64,000 nt of DNA from Klebsiella planticola ATCC 33531 (GCF_000735435.1 NZ_JMPP01000004.1:29848-93847); one strand, 5' to 3'; counted from the stretch's first letter, positions 43,133-53,644 are shown. Made by a program: numbers and translations. Notes: a model not told the origin generated them from the letters alone.

Positions 43133-43647
43133 GACTCGCTCCTCGCCCCTTTTTCGCCCTCTCTACGCTGGTATTTATCGTCGCGACCGGGGTCAGCGCC
43201 TGGAAACTGCTGCCCGTTGAAAAAGACGGGGTGATGAGCTGCTCAACCAAAGCCATTATGCGTTTTGAGAACATGGAGAAAGAGAACGTCAACGGCAATA
43301 TTCATTTTAATTTTACCGCCAACGGCAAGGGTTCGATGGTCGTCGAGGGCTATACCGACTCCGCGGCCGGCTGGCTCTATCTGCAGCGCTACGTCAAGTT
43401 TAACTGGACCAGCCAACGCATCTCATCTACCGAACGCCACTACCGCATCAGCAAGTGGGAATCCAGCGCCTCGTCAATCGATGAGTCGCCGGACGTGATC
43501 TTTGCCTACTTTATGCGTGAAATGTCCGACAGCCATGATGGCCTGTTTCTCAACGCCCAGAAGCTCAACGAGAAAGCAATTCTGCTGAGCTCCATCAACT
43601 CTCCACTCTATGTCTGCACCCTGAAATCCGGCAGTCAGTTCGATTAA
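43129..43647 (+). CDS. FidL-like membrane protein
   Basis: A 172-residue protein with an N-terminal membrane anchor (FFALSTLVFIVATGVSAWKL) and a periplasmic domain. It starts within the MarT-like gene (ATGA overlap). In Salmonella, fidL is paired with marT in the same way and may act as a ToxS-like effector on the regulator. The assignment rests on topology, size and pairing, so it is moderate. Confidence 0.65.
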   Translation: MRLAPRPFFALSTLVFIVATGVSAWKLLPVEKDGVMSCSTKAIMRFENMEKENVNGNIHFNFTANGKGSMVVEGYTDSAAGWLYLQRYVKFNWTSQRISSTERHYRISKWESSASSIDESPDVIFAYFMREMSDSHDGLFLNAQKLNEKAILLSSINSPLYVCTLKSGSQFD

Positions 43648-43745
43648 TCCCACTCCCCTGCTTTCCCGGTATCGCCTCGCCGCGAAAGCGCACTTTTTGC
43701 ATTTATCTGGCGGTAAAAAACATGACCATACCCACACTTAATGGA

Positions 43746-43759
43746 GGGTAATATTACCC
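43746..43759. promoter_or_regulatory. Perfect palindrome upstream of the cut operon
   Basis: GGGTAATATTACCC is a 14-bp perfect palindrome about 200 bp upstream of the putative promoter. It may bind a regulator of the choline operon or of the MarT/FidL genes; the binding protein is unknown. Confidence 0.45.
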
Positions 43760-43939
43760 CGCGTCCGCAATAAATTAGCACCCCATTAACATTCCCCGCG
43801 GCGCGTCTCAACGCGCTAAAAACCACCCGTGACAACGCCAAATCCCGCACGCTAGATCAGCATAAACAGATAAATCAGCGGCTATAAAAGGCTAAATCAC
43901 AGAGTAAAAATCTAAAAATAAAACTTTCACGGATTTAAA

Positions 43940-43967
43940 TTTCACTCCATCTGCGTTTCCCTATAGT
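43940..43967 (+). promoter_or_regulatory. Possible sigma-70 promoter for the cut operon
   Basis: TTTCAC, 16 bp, then TATAGT, about 85 bp before the first shell gene. A reasonable but unproven match to -35/-10 boxes. Confidence 0.4.
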
Positions 43968-44052
43968 GGACGTCGAACGCCGCTGCCGCGTGTTGACGCC
44001 GTTACGCGGACGGTTTTCCCGAATCACAAAACCTGTTCTGGAGGAGATCACA

Positions 44053-44331
44053 ATGGGTGATGCATTGGGGCTTATTGAAACCAAAGGCCTGGTGGCCTGC
44101 ATTGAAGCAGCGGATGCCATGTGCAAATCCGCCAACGTCGAGCTGATTAGCTATGAAAACATCGGCTCCGGCCTGGTCACCGTCATGGTGAAGGGCGATG
44201 TCGGCGCGGTAAAAGCGGCGGTGGATTCCGGCGTGGAATCGGCGCAACGCATCGGAGAAGTGGTGACCTCGCTGGTGATTGCACGTCCGCATAACGACAT
44301 CAACAAAATCGTCATTAAACACAAGGCTTAA
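44053..44331 (+). CDS. cmcA: BMC-H shell protein CmcA
   Basis: A 92-residue single-domain bacterial microcompartment shell protein. It starts [20 protein letters not shown] and has the pore-region [20 protein letters not shown], like PduA/EutM hexamers. It forms hexagonal facets of the choline-lyase organelle with small-molecule pores. First gene of the operon; nearly identical to the next two genes. Confidence 0.95.
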   Translation: MGDALGLIETKGLVACIEAADAMCKSANVELISYENIGSGLVTVMVKGDVGAVKAAVDSGVESAQRIGEVVTSLVIARPHNDINKIVIKHKA

Positions 44332-44347
44332 GGCCAGGAGAACGCAA

Positions 44348-44632
44348 ATGGGTGATGCATTAGGTCTGATTGAAACCAAAGGTCTGGTGGCTTGTATCGA
44401 AGCGGCGGACGCGATGTGTAAAGCCGCCAACGTCGAGCTGATCGGCTATGAAAACGTCGGTTCCGGCCTGGTCACCGCGATGGTGAAAGGTGACGTCGGC
44501 GCGGTGAAAGCGGCGGTGGATTCCGGTGTGGAATCGGCACAGCGCATTGGGGAAGTGGTGACCTCGCTGGTTATCGCCCGTCCGCATAACGACATCAACA
44601 AGATCGTCGCACATTACAAAGTGACGGAATAA
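44348..44632 (+). CDS. cmcB: BMC-H shell protein CmcB
   Basis: A 94-residue BMC-H paralogue that differs from CmcA at a handful of positions (for example IGYENVGSG for ISYENIGSG) and in its C-terminus (HYKVTE). It lies 16 bp downstream of CmcA. The ATG follows GGAG with about 8 nt spacing. Confidence 0.95.
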   Translation: MGDALGLIETKGLVACIEAADAMCKAANVELIGYENVGSGLVTAMVKGDVGAVKAAVDSGVESAQRIGEVVTSLVIARPHNDINKIVAHYKVTE

Positions 44633-44643
44633 CGGGAGACAAC

Positions 44644-44925
44644 ATGATGAAAGAAGCGCTTGGTCTGATCGAAACCAAAGGTCTGGTGGCCTGTATTGAA
44701 GCCGCCGATGCGATGTGTAAAGCCGCCAACGTCGAGCTGATTGGCTATGAAAACGTCGGCTCCGGGCTGGTCACCGCGATGGTAAAAGGCGACGTCGGTG
44801 CGGTCAATGCGGCCGTTGACTCCGGTGTGGAGGCGGCAAAACGCATCGGTGAAGTGGTCACCTCTCGCGTCATTGCGCGTCCGCATAACGATATCGAAAA
44901 AATCGCGTCGCAGCATAAAGCATGA
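44644..44925 (+). CDS. cmcC: BMC-H shell protein CmcC
   Basis: A 93-residue third BMC-H copy, starting [14 protein letters not shown], with [20 protein letters not shown] and a C-terminus ending SQHKA. It probably mixes with CmcA/B in the shell. The first of two adjacent ATGs is used, 5-6 nt after GGGAGAC. Confidence 0.94.
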   Translation: MMKEALGLIETKGLVACIEAADAMCKAANVELIGYENVGSGLVTAMVKGDVGAVNAAVDSGVEAAKRIGEVVTSRVIARPHNDIEKIASQHKA

Positions 44926-44978
44926 CCTGACAGGGCGCGCCCCGTCTCCACTCTTTTAGTCTGATGAAGGATAGACTC

Positions 44979-46586
44979 ATGATTGAACTGGATAACGATT
45001 TGCAGTCCCGCCAGAACGCGCGGGAACTGGTGCGCAGCGCCAAAAAGGCTCAGGCGATTCTGGCCACCTTTTCGCAGCAACAAATCGACGCCATCGTGAA
45101 AAACGTGGCCCAGGAAGCCGCGCACCACGCCGAAGCGCTGGCGAAAATGGCTGCGGAAGAGACCGGATTTGGCAACTGGCAGGATAAAGTGCTGAAGAAC
45201 CGTTTCGCTTCGCTGCGCGTTTACGACGCCATCAAAGATATGAAGACCGTCGGCATCATTCATGACGATCCGCTAAAAAAAGTGATGGACGTGGGCGTGC
45301 CGCTGGGCGTGATTTGTGCGCTGGTCCCGTCAACAAACCCAACCTCTACCGTGATCTACAAAACGCTGATTGCCCTGAAAGCCGGCAACGCGATTATCTT
45401 CTCCCCGCATCCGGGCGCGCGTCAGTGTAGCTGGAAGGCGATTGAGATCGTCAAGCGCGCCGCCGAAGCCGCAGGCGCGCCGGCAGGCAGCGTTGATGCC
45501 ATTAGCCAGCTGACCCTCGAAGCCACTTCAGAACTGATGCACAGTAAAGACGTCTCGCTGATTCTGGCCACCGGCGGCGAAGGCATGGTGCGCGCGGCCT
45601 ATGCTTCTGGCACCCCGACCATCAGCGGCGGCCCGGGAAACGGACCGGCCTTTATCGAGCGCAGCGCCGATATTCATCACGCGGTGAAAGATATTATCAC
45701 CAGCAAAACCTTCGATAATGGCGTGATCTGCGCCTCCGAGCAGTCGATCATCGTTGAACGCTGCATTTACGACGAAGTACACCGCGAGCTGGAAGCCCAG
45801 GGCGCCTACTTCATGAATGAAGGTGAAGCGGCCAAAATGGCGGCTCTGCTTCTGCGCCCGAACGGCACCATCAACCCGAAAGTGGTGGGTAAAACTGCGC
45901 TGTATCTCAGCCAGCTTGCTGGCTTCAGCGTTCCGGCCAGCACTAAAGTGCTGATCGCCGAGCAGACCACCGTCTCTCACCAGAACCCTTACTCTCGCGA
46001 AAAACTGTGTCCAGTTCTCGGCCTGTATGTGGAAGAGGACTGGAAAGCGGCCTGCCACCGGGTGATGGAACTGCTGACCAACGAAGGCCTCGGCCATACG
46101 CTGGTAATCCATACCCGCAATCAGGATGTGATTCGTCAGTTCTGCCTCGAAAAACCGGTTAACCGCATTTTGATTAACACCCCGGCGGCGTTAGGGGGCA
46201 TCGGTGCAACCACCAATATCACGCCGGCGCTGACGCTCGGCTGCGGCGCCGTTGGCGGCGGTTCCAGCTCCGATAACGTCGGCCCGATGAACCTGCTCAA
46301 CATCCGCCGGGTCGGCTACGGCGTACGTTCCATCGATGAACTGCGCGCGCCGGGCAGCCGCCCTGAACCGCAGCCGACCATCGTCACGCCGGCAGCTAAC
46401 CCGCAACGCAGCATTCTCGACGACGTGCGCTTCACCTCTCCTGGCGCCGCGACCCCCGTCGCGACCACCGGCAGCGCAGGGGCAGATAACCGTTTTGCTG
46501 TCGCCGCCGTCGAAGCGGAAGGCGAGATCAACGAGCAGAACGTGGAACGCATCATCCGCCAGGTGCTTGAGCGCTTAGGCCAGTAA
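44979..46586 (+). CDS. CutF-type CoA-acylating acetaldehyde dehydrogenase
   Basis: A 535-residue aldehyde dehydrogenase of the EutE/PduP type. The catalytic Cys is in NGVICASEQS and PSTNPTSTVIYKTL is the cofactor segment. It converts acetaldehyde from choline cleavage to acetyl-CoA inside the organelle. The last 19 residues (INEQNVERIIRQVLERLGQ), after a flexible linker, form an amphipathic helix like known encapsulation peptides. The ATG at 44979 follows AAGGA; an upstream ATG lacks a site. Confidence 0.92.
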   Translation: MIELDNDLQSRQNARELVRSAKKAQAILATFSQQQIDAIVKNVAQEAAHHAEALAKMAAEETGFGNWQDKVLKNRFASLRVYDAIKDMKTVGIIHDDPLKKVMDVGVPLGVICALVPSTNPTSTVIYKTLIALKAGNAIIFSPHPGARQCSWKAIEIVKRAAEAAGAPAGSVDAISQLTLEATSELMHSKDVSLILATGGEGMVRAAYASGTPTISGGPGNGPAFIERSADIHHAVKDIITSKTFDNGVICASEQSIIVERCIYDEVHRELEAQGAYFMNEGEAAKMAALLLRPNGTINPKVVGKTALYLSQLAGFSVPASTKVLIAEQTTVSHQNPYSREKLCPVLGLYVEEDWKAACHRVMELLTNEGLGHTLVIHTRNQDVIRQFCLEKPVNRILINTPAALGGIGATTNITPALTLGCGAVGGGSSSDNVGPMNLLNIRRVGYGVRSIDELRAPGSRPEPQPTIVTPAANPQRSILDDVRFTSPGAATPVATTGSAGADNRFAVAAVEAEGEINEQNVERIIRQVLERLGQ

Positions 46587-46612
46587 CGCATTGAAATAAG
46601 GCGATAAAAACA

Positions 46613-46870
46613 ATGATTCTCGCAAAGGTAGTCGGACATGTCGTCGCCACGCAGAAATGCGCTGAGCTACGCGGCAGTAACCTGCTGCTGATCGTCAAAC
46701 TGGACGATGACCAGCAGCCCATGAAGGACCAGACCTGGGTCGCCGTCGATAGCGTCGGCGCCGGCATGCACGACATCGTTCTGGCTGAAGAGTATTTCGC
46801 GCTCAACGCCGAGCATTACAAAGCCATGTCGGTGGTTGCCATTGTCGAGAACGTGTTTCGGGACGCTTAA
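46613..46870 (+). CDS. cmcD: BMC-P pentameric vertex protein CmcD
   Basis: An 85-residue EutN/CcmL-type shell protein (MILAKVVGHVVATQK; VAVDSVGAGMHDIVL) that caps the vertices of the polyhedron. Its end is 15 nt upstream of the cutO start. It is the only pentamer gene in the locus. Confidence 0.94.
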   Translation: MILAKVVGHVVATQKCAELRGSNLLLIVKLDDDQQPMKDQTWVAVDSVGAGMHDIVLAEEYFALNAEHYKAMSVVAIVENVFRDA

Positions 46871-46885
46871 GGAGTGAATAACCCA

Positions 46886-48028
46886 ATGAGTGAATTTTTG
46901 CTGAAACCCCGGATCCGCTTTGGCCAGGACGCGCTCGCGGTTCTGGACGAGCTCCCCGCCCGCAACGTCCTGCTGGTGACCGACAAGGCGATGGTCAAAT
47001 TTGGTCTCGCCGAACGCGTGACGGGCCCCTGGCGCCAGCGCGGCATCACCTTCCAGGTCTGGGATGACGTGGTAGCGGATCCGGATATCGCCACCATAGT
47101 CCGCGGGATGAAGTTGATGGATGCCAGCTATCCGGATCTGGTGGTGGCGTTGGGCGGCGGGTCGGTCATTGACGCGGCCAAAGCGGTTATTTTCGCCCTG
47201 GCGCAGACCCGTCCGCAGGCCGGACGCCAGCGTCCCTGCTTCGTGGCGATCCCGACCACCAGCGGTACCGGTTCCGAAGTGACCGCCTTTTCGGTCGTCA
47301 AGGCCGATGCCGAAAAACTGGTGCTGGTGGATCCGACGCTGCTGCCGGATATCGCCATTCTCGACCCGGCGCTGGTGGCTTCGGTCCCGCCGGCGATCAC
47401 CGCCGATACCGGAATGGACGTTCTGTGCCACGCGCTGGAGGCCTACGTCTCCCGCGCCGCCAGCGACTTTTCCGATGCGCTGGCTGAAAAAGTGGTGCAG
47501 CAGGTTTTCCGCTATCTGCCCACCTGCTGGCGCAGCGGCGACAACCTGCTGGCTCGCGAAAAGATGCACAACGCCTCCTGCATGGCGGGCATGGCGTTTA
47601 CCAACGCCTCGCTGGGCATTACCCACAGTCTGGCCCATGCGCTGGGCGGCGTTTTTCGCGTCCCCCACGGCCGTGCGAACGCGCTGTTAATGGCTGAGGT
47701 AGTGGCCTGGAACGCCGATTATCACGGGCAGTGCGCGACCGACGCCGCGCGCAAATATGCGCGCTTAGCCCATCTGCTGGATCTGCCTGCGGCCAATACC
47801 CGCCAGGGCGTCGCCAGCTTACTGGTCGCTATTCAGACATTAAAAGACGAGATGACGATGCCGACCGGCATTAGTGACACCGGCATTGCCAGTGCTGAGT
47901 TTGAGCAACGCCTGACGGAGATGGTTGGCCAGGCGCTACGCGACAGCTGTACACCGACCAATCCACGCACGCCGGACGCCAACGCGTTGATCGAGCTTTA
48001 TCGCCGAGCCTGGAGCGGCAGCCGGTAA
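46886..48028 (+). CDS. cutO: CutO, iron-containing alcohol dehydrogenase
   Basis: A 380-residue group III Fe-dependent alcohol dehydrogenase. The nucleotide loop is [15 protein letters not shown]. Metal ligands are in [17 protein letters not shown] and [20 protein letters not shown]. It reduces acetaldehyde to ethanol and so recycles NAD+ within the organelle. The start at 46886 is chosen because AAGGAG (46869-46874) would overlap the alternative GTG at 46874. Confidence 0.93.
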   Translation: MSEFLLKPRIRFGQDALAVLDELPARNVLLVTDKAMVKFGLAERVTGPWRQRGITFQVWDDVVADPDIATIVRGMKLMDASYPDLVVALGGGSVIDAAKAVIFALAQTRPQAGRQRPCFVAIPTTSGTGSEVTAFSVVKADAEKLVLVDPTLLPDIAILDPALVASVPPAITADTGMDVLCHALEAYVSRAASDFSDALAEKVVQQVFRYLPTCWRSGDNLLAREKMHNASCMAGMAFTNASLGITHSLAHALGGVFRVPHGRANALLMAEVVAWNADYHGQCATDAARKYARLAHLLDLPAANTRQGVASLLVAIQTLKDEMTMPTGISDTGIASAEFEQRLTEMVGQALRDSCTPTNPRTPDANALIELYRRAWSGSR

Positions 48029-48029
48029 T

Positions 48030-48110
48030 TGCCCGGCGGCGCTGCGCTTGCGCGGGCCGACAAGGGGCCGAATGTCAGGCCGGGTCAGGCGTCAGCCGCC
48101 CCCCGGCAGA
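48030..48110. repeat. REP-like palindrome pair between cutO and cutC
   Basis: TGCCCGGCGGCGCTGCGCTT and the inverted GGCCGGGTCAGGCGTCAGCC form two hairpins in the middle of the operon. They may set the stoichiometry of cutC relative to the shell genes. Confidence 0.7.
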
Positions 48111-48177
48111 AACACAGACACAGTACTCACCGCAGGGTTGCTATCAGCCGCGGAACAGAACATCTGGAGAATACTAC

Positions 48178-51100
48178 ATGGCACACTACAGCTTAACGCC
48201 GCGCGTCCACGTGCTGGCTGAACGTTTACTCTCACAAAAAAGCACCCTGTGCACCGAACATGCCGCCACGTTGAACGCCCTTGATGGCGATATCGCGGGC
48301 ATTCCTGCCGCCGTCAAGCCGGCGCGTCGTTTCTATGAGTTGATGCGCCAGCTGCCGCTGTGCATCAGCCCCGATGAGCTCATTGTCGGCGACCAGACCC
48401 GCAAACCGCACGGGGCAATTTTTCACGATGAAAGCGCCGCGCAGCGTCCGTCGGCATTCCGTTTCCTGAATCTCAGCAGCGACCTGGACTCCCCGGATTA
48501 CCGGCTGATTATTGAAAAAGGCGTGCTGGCGATTAAACACCAGCTGGAAGAGAAAACCCGCAGCCTGGGTAGCGCCGTCAGCCGCAGCGGTATGGATGAA
48601 GTCAACGGCTGCCGCGCCGCCATTTACGCCTGCGACGCCCTCCTCGCCCTGGCGCAGAATCTGGCCACCAGCGCCGAAACGCTCGCGGCGGCGGAAAGCA
48701 ACCCGTATCGCCAGGCCGAACTGCTGGAGAGCGCGGCGATTCTGCATCACGTTCCGGCCCACCCGGCACGTAACTTCAAAGAGGCCTGCCAGGCATTTTA
48801 TCTGTTTCAGCTGGCGCTGCAGCTGGACAACGGCAGCTATGCGGTGAACCCGGAAGGTGCCGATAAGGCGCTGCTGCCGTGGTATCAGCGCGACATCGCC
48901 AACGGCACCCTGACGCCGCAACGGGCCTATGAAATCGTTGAGTGCCTGTGGTTCAAGCTGGCACAGCTGAGCGAAGTCCGCGCCGCCTGCGCCATCGACG
49001 GCTACCCGATGTTCGACGCCCTGCGCCACGGCGCCAGCCTCGATGACCCCAGCACGATCATCAACGAACTGTCCGCGCTGTTCCTCTGCGCACAACGCAA
49101 TCTGAGCGCGCTCAATCTGCCGGTACGCCTGTTCCACGGCGTACAAAAAGTTTCCGCCGCGCCATTTGCCGCCTGTAGCGAAACCACAACAGCAGAAGGG
49201 CTGACCCCGCGCATGCAGCGCCTGCGTAACCACTACCTGACGGTGCGCCCGAGCGTCTCTATTTACCGCGCGCTGGCCTTTACCGAGGTGGTGAAAGCGA
49301 ATCCGGGTATGCCGACCATTCTGCTGCGCGCCAAAGCTTTCCGTCACGCCTGCGAAACCGCGCCGATTCTGATTCAGGACGATGAGCTGATCGTCGGCCA
49401 TCCGTGCGGCAAGCCGCGCGCGGGGGCCTTCTCGCCGGATATCGCCTGGCGCTGGGTGCGCGACGAGCTCGATACCATGAGCACCCGTCCGCAGGATCCG
49501 TTTGAGATCAGCGAAGCAGATAAGAAAACCATCCGCGAAGAGATCGTACCGTTCTGGGAAGGTCGCTCGCTGGATGAGATCTGTGAAGCCCAGTACCGCG
49601 AAGCGGGCGTGTGGGCGTTCAGCGGCGAAACCTTCGTCAGCGACCTCTCCTACCATCAGATCAACGGCGGCGGCGATACCTGCCCGGGCTATGACGTGCT
49701 GCTGTTCACCAAAGGGATGAACGGCATTAAAGCCGACGCTGAGGCGCATCTTGCCAGCCTGAGCATGGAAAACCCGGAAGATATCGACCGCATCTATTAC
49801 TACAAGGCGGCGATTGAAACCTGCGAAGGGGTGATCAACTACGCTCACCGCATCGCCGCGCGCGCCCGTGAGCTGGCCGCTATTGAGCAAAACGCCCAGC
49901 GCCGCGCCGAGCTGCTGACCATTGCCGAAGTGAACCAGAACGTCCCGGCGAACCCGCCGAAGACCCTGCAGGAAGCGCTGCAAAGTATCTGGACCGTGGA
50001 GTCGCTGTTTGAAATTGAAGAGAACCAGACCGGGCTGTCGTTGGGCCGCGTAGACCAGTACTGCTACCCGATGTTTGAAGCCGATATCCGCGAAGGCCGC
50101 CTGACTCACGAAGCTGCGCTGGAGCTGCTGCAGGCGTTTATCATCAAATGCGCCGAGCTGATGTGGATGTCGAGCGAGCTGGGGGCGAAATACTTCGCCG
50201 GTTATCAGCCGTTTATCAACCTGACCGTTGGCGGACAGAAGCGCTCCGGCGGCGATGCCTGTAACGACCTGACTTACCTGATTATGGACGCCGTGCGCTT
50301 TGTGAAGGTTTACCAGCCGTCGCTGGCCTGCCGTATCCACAACCAGTCACCGCAGAAATATATGGAAAAAATCGTCGACGTCGTCAAGGCGGGGATGGGT
50401 TTCCCGGCCTGCCACTTCGATGACTCCCATATCAAAATGATGCTGCGTAAAGGCTTCGATTTCGAAGACGCGCGCGATTACTGCCTGATGGGCTGCGTCG
50501 AACCGCAGAAATCCGGCCGTATCTATCAGTGGACCTCTACCGGTTACACCCAATGGCCTATCGCTATCGAGTTCGTCTTAAACCGCGGCCGGATGGTGCT
50601 GTTTGATAGCTATCAGGGGCTGGATACCGGCGACCTGCGCGAACTGCGCACCTTCGAAGCCTTTGACGCGGCGGTGAAACAGCAGATTGCCCATATCGTC
50701 CGTCTGTCGGCCATTGGCACAGTGATCAGCCAGCGCGTGCACCGCGACGTGGCGCCGAAACCGCTGATGTCGCTGCTGGTGGAAGGCTGCATGGAGAGCG
50801 GCAAAGACGTCGCCGCCGGCGGCGCGATGATCAACCACGGCCCGGGGCTGATCTTCTCCGGTCTGGCGACCTACGTCGATTCGATGGCGGCGATTCGTAA
50901 GCTGGTATTCGAAGATAAGAAATACACCCTCGAACAGATGCGCGATGCGATGCTGGCGAATTTCGAAGGCTTTGAAGCCCTGCGCCGCGACTGCCTGAAC
51001 GCGCCGAAATACGGTAATGACGATAACTACGTTGACCAGTACGCACTGGATATTACCGAGTGGACCGAGCGCGAGTGCCGCAAGTACAAAATGCTCTACT

Positions 51101-51570
51101 CCACGCTGAGCCACGGCACCCTCTCTATCTCCAACAACACGCCGATTGGCGAGCTGACCAACGCCACGCCGAACGGCCGCCTGGCATGGATGCCGCTTTC
51201 CGACGGCATCAGTCCGACGCAGGGGGCGGATAAGCAGGGTCCAACCGCCATCATCAAGTCAGTCAGCAAGATGAACGTGGAGACCATGAACATCGGCATG
51301 GTGCATAACTTCAAGTTCCTCCAGGGGCTACTGGATACCCCGGAAGGTCGTCACGGCCTGATTACCCTGCTGCGCACGGCGTCGATTCTCGGCAACGGCC
51401 AGATGCAGTTCAGCTATGTCGATAACGAAGTGCTGAAAAAAGCCCAGCAGGAACCCGAAAAATATCGCGACCTGATCGTCCGCGTCGCCGGCTACAGCGC
51501 CTACTTCGTTGAGCTGTGCAAAGAGGTACAGGACGAAATTATCAGCCGTACGGTGATTGAGAAGTTCTGA
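48178..51570 (+). CDS. cutC: CutC, choline trimethylamine-lyase (long, type II)
   Basis: A 1130-residue glycyl-radical enzyme that cleaves choline to trimethylamine and acetaldehyde. The active-site thiyl Cys773 and base Glu775 are in GCVEP, and the radical Gly1105 is in RVAGYSAYF near the C-terminus. Choline lyases of other phyla are about 850 residues. The extra N-terminal part (about 1-340) is a degenerate copy of the second segment: [20 protein letters not shown] mirrors [20 protein letters not shown]. This is the long form known from Klebsiella. It needs CutD for activation and is oxygen-sensitive. Confidence 0.96.
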   Translation: MAHYSLTPRVHVLAERLLSQKSTLCTEHAATLNALDGDIAGIPAAVKPARRFYELMRQLPLCISPDELIVGDQTRKPHGAIFHDESAAQRPSAFRFLNLSSDLDSPDYRLIIEKGVLAIKHQLEEKTRSLGSAVSRSGMDEVNGCRAAIYACDALLALAQNLATSAETLAAAESNPYRQAELLESAAILHHVPAHPARNFKEACQAFYLFQLALQLDNGSYAVNPEGADKALLPWYQRDIANGTLTPQRAYEIVECLWFKLAQLSEVRAACAIDGYPMFDALRHGASLDDPSTIINELSALFLCAQRNLSALNLPVRLFHGVQKVSAAPFAACSETTTAEGLTPRMQRLRNHYLTVRPSVSIYRALAFTEVVKANPGMPTILLRAKAFRHACETAPILIQDDELIVGHPCGKPRAGAFSPDIAWRWVRDELDTMSTRPQDPFEISEADKKTIREEIVPFWEGRSLDEICEAQYREAGVWAFSGETFVSDLSYHQINGGGDTCPGYDVLLFTKGMNGIKADAEAHLASLSMENPEDIDRIYYYKAAIETCEGVINYAHRIAARARELAAIEQNAQRRAELLTIAEVNQNVPANPPKTLQEALQSIWTVESLFEIEENQTGLSLGRVDQYCYPMFEADIREGRLTHEAALELLQAFIIKCAELMWMSSELGAKYFAGYQPFINLTVGGQKRSGGDACNDLTYLIMDAVRFVKVYQPSLACRIHNQSPQKYMEKIVDVVKAGMGFPACHFDDSHIKMMLRKGFDFEDARDYCLMGCVEPQKSGRIYQWTSTGYTQWPIAIEFVLNRGRMVLFDSYQGLDTGDLRELRTFEAFDAAVKQQIAHIVRLSAIGTVISQRVHRDVAPKPLMSLLVEGCMESGKDVAAGGAMINHGPGLIFSGLATYVDSMAAIRKLVFEDKKYTLEQMRDAMLANFEGFEALRRDCLNAPKYGNDDNYVDQYALDITEWTERECRKYKMLYSTLSHGTLSISNNTPIGELTNATPNGRLAWMPLSDGISPTQGADKQGPTAIIKSVSKMNVETMNIGMVHNFKFLQGLLDTPEGRHGLITLLRTASILGNGQMQFSYVDNEVLKKAQQEPEKYRDLIVRVAGYSAYFVELCKEVQDEIISRTVIEKF

Positions 51571-51626
51571 TAAGGACACGGACGTTTTTGGACACGGATG
51601 TCCCGATCGTTTTACTGGAGGTAGCT

Positions 51627-52574
51627 GTGAGCGCAAAACAAGAATTAACCGGGCGAATATTCAATATTCAGAAATATTCGATCTACGACGGCGATGGAAT
51701 TCGCACACTGGTTTTTTTCAAAGGCTGCAATATACGCTGCCCATGGTGCGCTAACCCGGAGGGGCTGAATAGCCAGTTCCAGGTCATGTTCTCGCACGAC
51801 AAATGCATTAACTGCGGCGACTGCGTCAATGTCTGCCCGGCCGGCATTCACTACCGGGCAGAAGAAAACGGCGAGATGAAGCATTTTGTCGACCGTAATA
51901 AAGACTGTATTGGCTGCCGCAAATGCGAAGAGATTTGCACCCAGAACGCGCTGGATATTATGGGTAAAGACGTCACCGTCAGCGAGCTGATGGATATCAT
52001 CATGCAAGATTATGACTTCTACATCGCTTCCGGCGGCGGCGTGACCATCGGCGGCGGCGAAATGAGCCTGCAAACCGATTTTGCCGTGGCGCTGTTCAGC
52101 GAATGCAAAAAGATGATGCTCAATACCGCCATCGAAACCCAGGGTACGACCCCGCTGGCCAATTATCAAAAGCTGGCGCCGGTAACCGACACCTTCTTAT
52201 TCGATATTAAGCAAATCAACAGCGAACACCATAAAGCGTTATTTGGCATCGGCAATGAAGGTATTCGCCGCAATCTGGAATGGCTGGTGGACTCCGGCGC
52301 TAACGTGATTATTCGCATGCCGTTGGTTCGCGGATATAACGACTCATTCGATGCCATTACCGGGGCTATTGATTACGTGCAGAAACTGGCGAAGCGCGGA
52401 AATATCCGCCGTATCGACATGCTGCCGTACCACCAGTTGGGCCGCAAAAAATACGAGCGCCTGGATATGCCCTACCCCATTACCCAGGACCCGTCTTATT
52501 CGTCCGAAGAGCTGAACCAGCTGGAGACGTTCTTCACGCAGTTTGATTTTGATATTCGCTTAGTCCGCCATTAA
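51627..52574 (+). CDS. cutD: CutD, glycyl-radical activating enzyme
   Basis: A 315-residue radical SAM enzyme that installs the glycyl radical on CutC. It has the CX3CX2C motif CNIRCPWC for the SAM cluster. A ferredoxin-like insert follows with CINCGDCVNVCP and CIGCRKCEEICT for two more [4Fe-4S] clusters. The start is GTG at 51627, 4-5 nt after CTGGAGGT; an upstream in-frame ATG at 51588 lacks a site. It lies 56 bp after cutC. Confidence 0.94.
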   Translation: MSAKQELTGRIFNIQKYSIYDGDGIRTLVFFKGCNIRCPWCANPEGLNSQFQVMFSHDKCINCGDCVNVCPAGIHYRAEENGEMKHFVDRNKDCIGCRKCEEICTQNALDIMGKDVTVSELMDIIMQDYDFYIASGGGVTIGGGEMSLQTDFAVALFSECKKMMLNTAIETQGTTPLANYQKLAPVTDTFLFDIKQINSEHHKALFGIGNEGIRRNLEWLVDSGANVIIRMPLVRGYNDSFDAITGAIDYVQKLAKRGNIRRIDMLPYHQLGRKKYERLDMPYPITQDPSYSSEELNQLETFFTQFDFDIRLVRH

Positions 52575-52586
52575 CAGGAGCCGACA

Positions 52587-53027
52587 ATGAAAAGTTTAGG
52601 CGTAATTGAAACGCGAGGGCTGGTCACCGCCATTCAGGCCGTAGACGCCGCTTGTAAAGCCGCAGGCGTGACCTGCATTGGCTATCGCAAAATCGGATCG
52701 GGGCTGGTCAGCGTCTGCTTCGAAGGCGAGATCAGCGCCATCCACACCGCTATTGAGCGCGGCGTTGAGGTGGCGGGCGCTGCGCAGCACGTCAAGTCGC
52801 TGGTCATCGCCCGTCCGGAACCCAGCGTGGTGGCGGCGCTGAGTCATCTGAAAGGTCGCCCGGAGGCAAAAACGCCCGCGAACCACGCTGACATGAAAAA
52901 CGTGGACGAGAAAAACGCAGTACCGCTACCGATGGAAAAAGTCGCGCCGCAGACGCCGCCTTCCCCGCCAGCACCGGGGGAGCCTGAAGATAAAAATGCC
53001 GCGATGAAGAAAGGGAAGAAGGCATGA
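52587..53027 (+). CDS. cmcE: BMC shell protein with C-terminal extension, CmcE
   Basis: A 146-residue protein. Residues 1-88 form a BMC domain (MKSLGVIETRGLVTAIQAVD, KIGSGLVSVCFEG), followed by a 58-residue charged, proline-rich tail ending in a Lys cluster. The tail could face the lumen and contact cargo or the cytoplasm. It is more divergent than CmcA-C. It overlaps the next gene by 4 nt. Confidence 0.9.
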   Translation: MKSLGVIETRGLVTAIQAVDAACKAAGVTCIGYRKIGSGLVSVCFEGEISAIHTAIERGVEVAGAAQHVKSLVIARPEPSVVAALSHLKGRPEAKTPANHADMKNVDEKNAVPLPMEKVAPQTPPSPPAPGEPEDKNAAMKKGKKA

Positions 53028-53644
53028 TCGACACCCTGCTACATGAAAAAATCACCGCCCGGCTGACGCGCTCCGCGCCCGATATCCCGGTCGGTATCTC
53101 TAACCGCCATGTTCATCTGTCTCAGCAGGATGTCGAGGCGCTGTTTGGCCAGGGTTATGCGCTGACGCCGTTTAAACCCCTGCGCCAGCCGGGGCAGTTT
53201 GCCGCCCAGGAGTGCGTTACCGTCGTCGGCCCGAAGGGCTCGCTCGCTCAGGTTCGCGTCCTCGGGCCAACCCGCCCGGTGACTCAGCTGGAAATCTCCC
53301 GCGCCGACTGCTTTACCCTCGGCATCAAAGCGCCGGTTCGCGAATCTGGCCAGCTGGAGAACGCGGGTAACGCGCTGCTGATCGGCCCGGCAGGCCACGT
53401 CGAATTGCGTTCTCAGGTGATCTGCGCCTGGCGGCATATCCATATGTCGCCGCAGGATGCGCGGCAGTTGAACGTCGCCAATGGCCAGAAGGTGAGCGTC
53501 CGCAGCAACGGCGAACGCCAGTTGACCTTCGACGAAGTGGTGGTGCGGGTGCGCGAGGACTTCGCGCTGGAATTTCATATTGATACCGAAGAAGCCAATG
53601 CCGCCGGACTGAAAAACGGCGCGCAGGTCACGCTCATCGCTTAA
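53024..53644 (+). CDS. cutH: PduL-type phosphate acetyltransferase, CutH
   Basis: A 206-residue PduL-family phosphotransacylase. The paired zinc-binding His motifs are GISNRHVHLS and CAWRHIHMSP. It converts acetyl-CoA to acetyl phosphate and recycles CoA inside the shell. The N-terminal IDTLLHEKITARLTR can form an amphipathic helix of the encapsulation type. The ATG overlaps the cmcE stop. Confidence 0.93.
   Translation: MIDTLLHEKITARLTRSAPDIPVGISNRHVHLSQQDVEALFGQGYALTPFKPLRQPGQFAAQECVTVVGPKGSLAQVRVLGPTRPVTQLEISRADCFTLGIKAPVRESGQLENAGNALLIGPAGHVELRSQVICAWRHIHMSPQDARQLNVANGQKVSVRSNGERQLTFDEVVVRVREDFALEFHIDTEEANAAGLKNGAQVTLIA

Larger units (their letters stand above)
43648..44052. other. Promoter region of the choline microcompartment operon
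   Basis: This 405-bp gap precedes the first shell gene. It holds the palindrome at 43746, a possible sigma-70 promoter at 43940-43967, and a hairpin CCGCGT...ACGCGG (43986-44009) followed by ACGGTTTTCCC that could attenuate. GGAGGAGATCACA is the ribosome-binding site. No gene seen. Confidence 0.6.

Noticed and set aside
48232..50340. 702-codon open frame antisense to cutC
   Set aside because: It mirrors the codon bias of cutC, has no recognisable domain or ribosome-binding site, and cutC is certain on the other strand.
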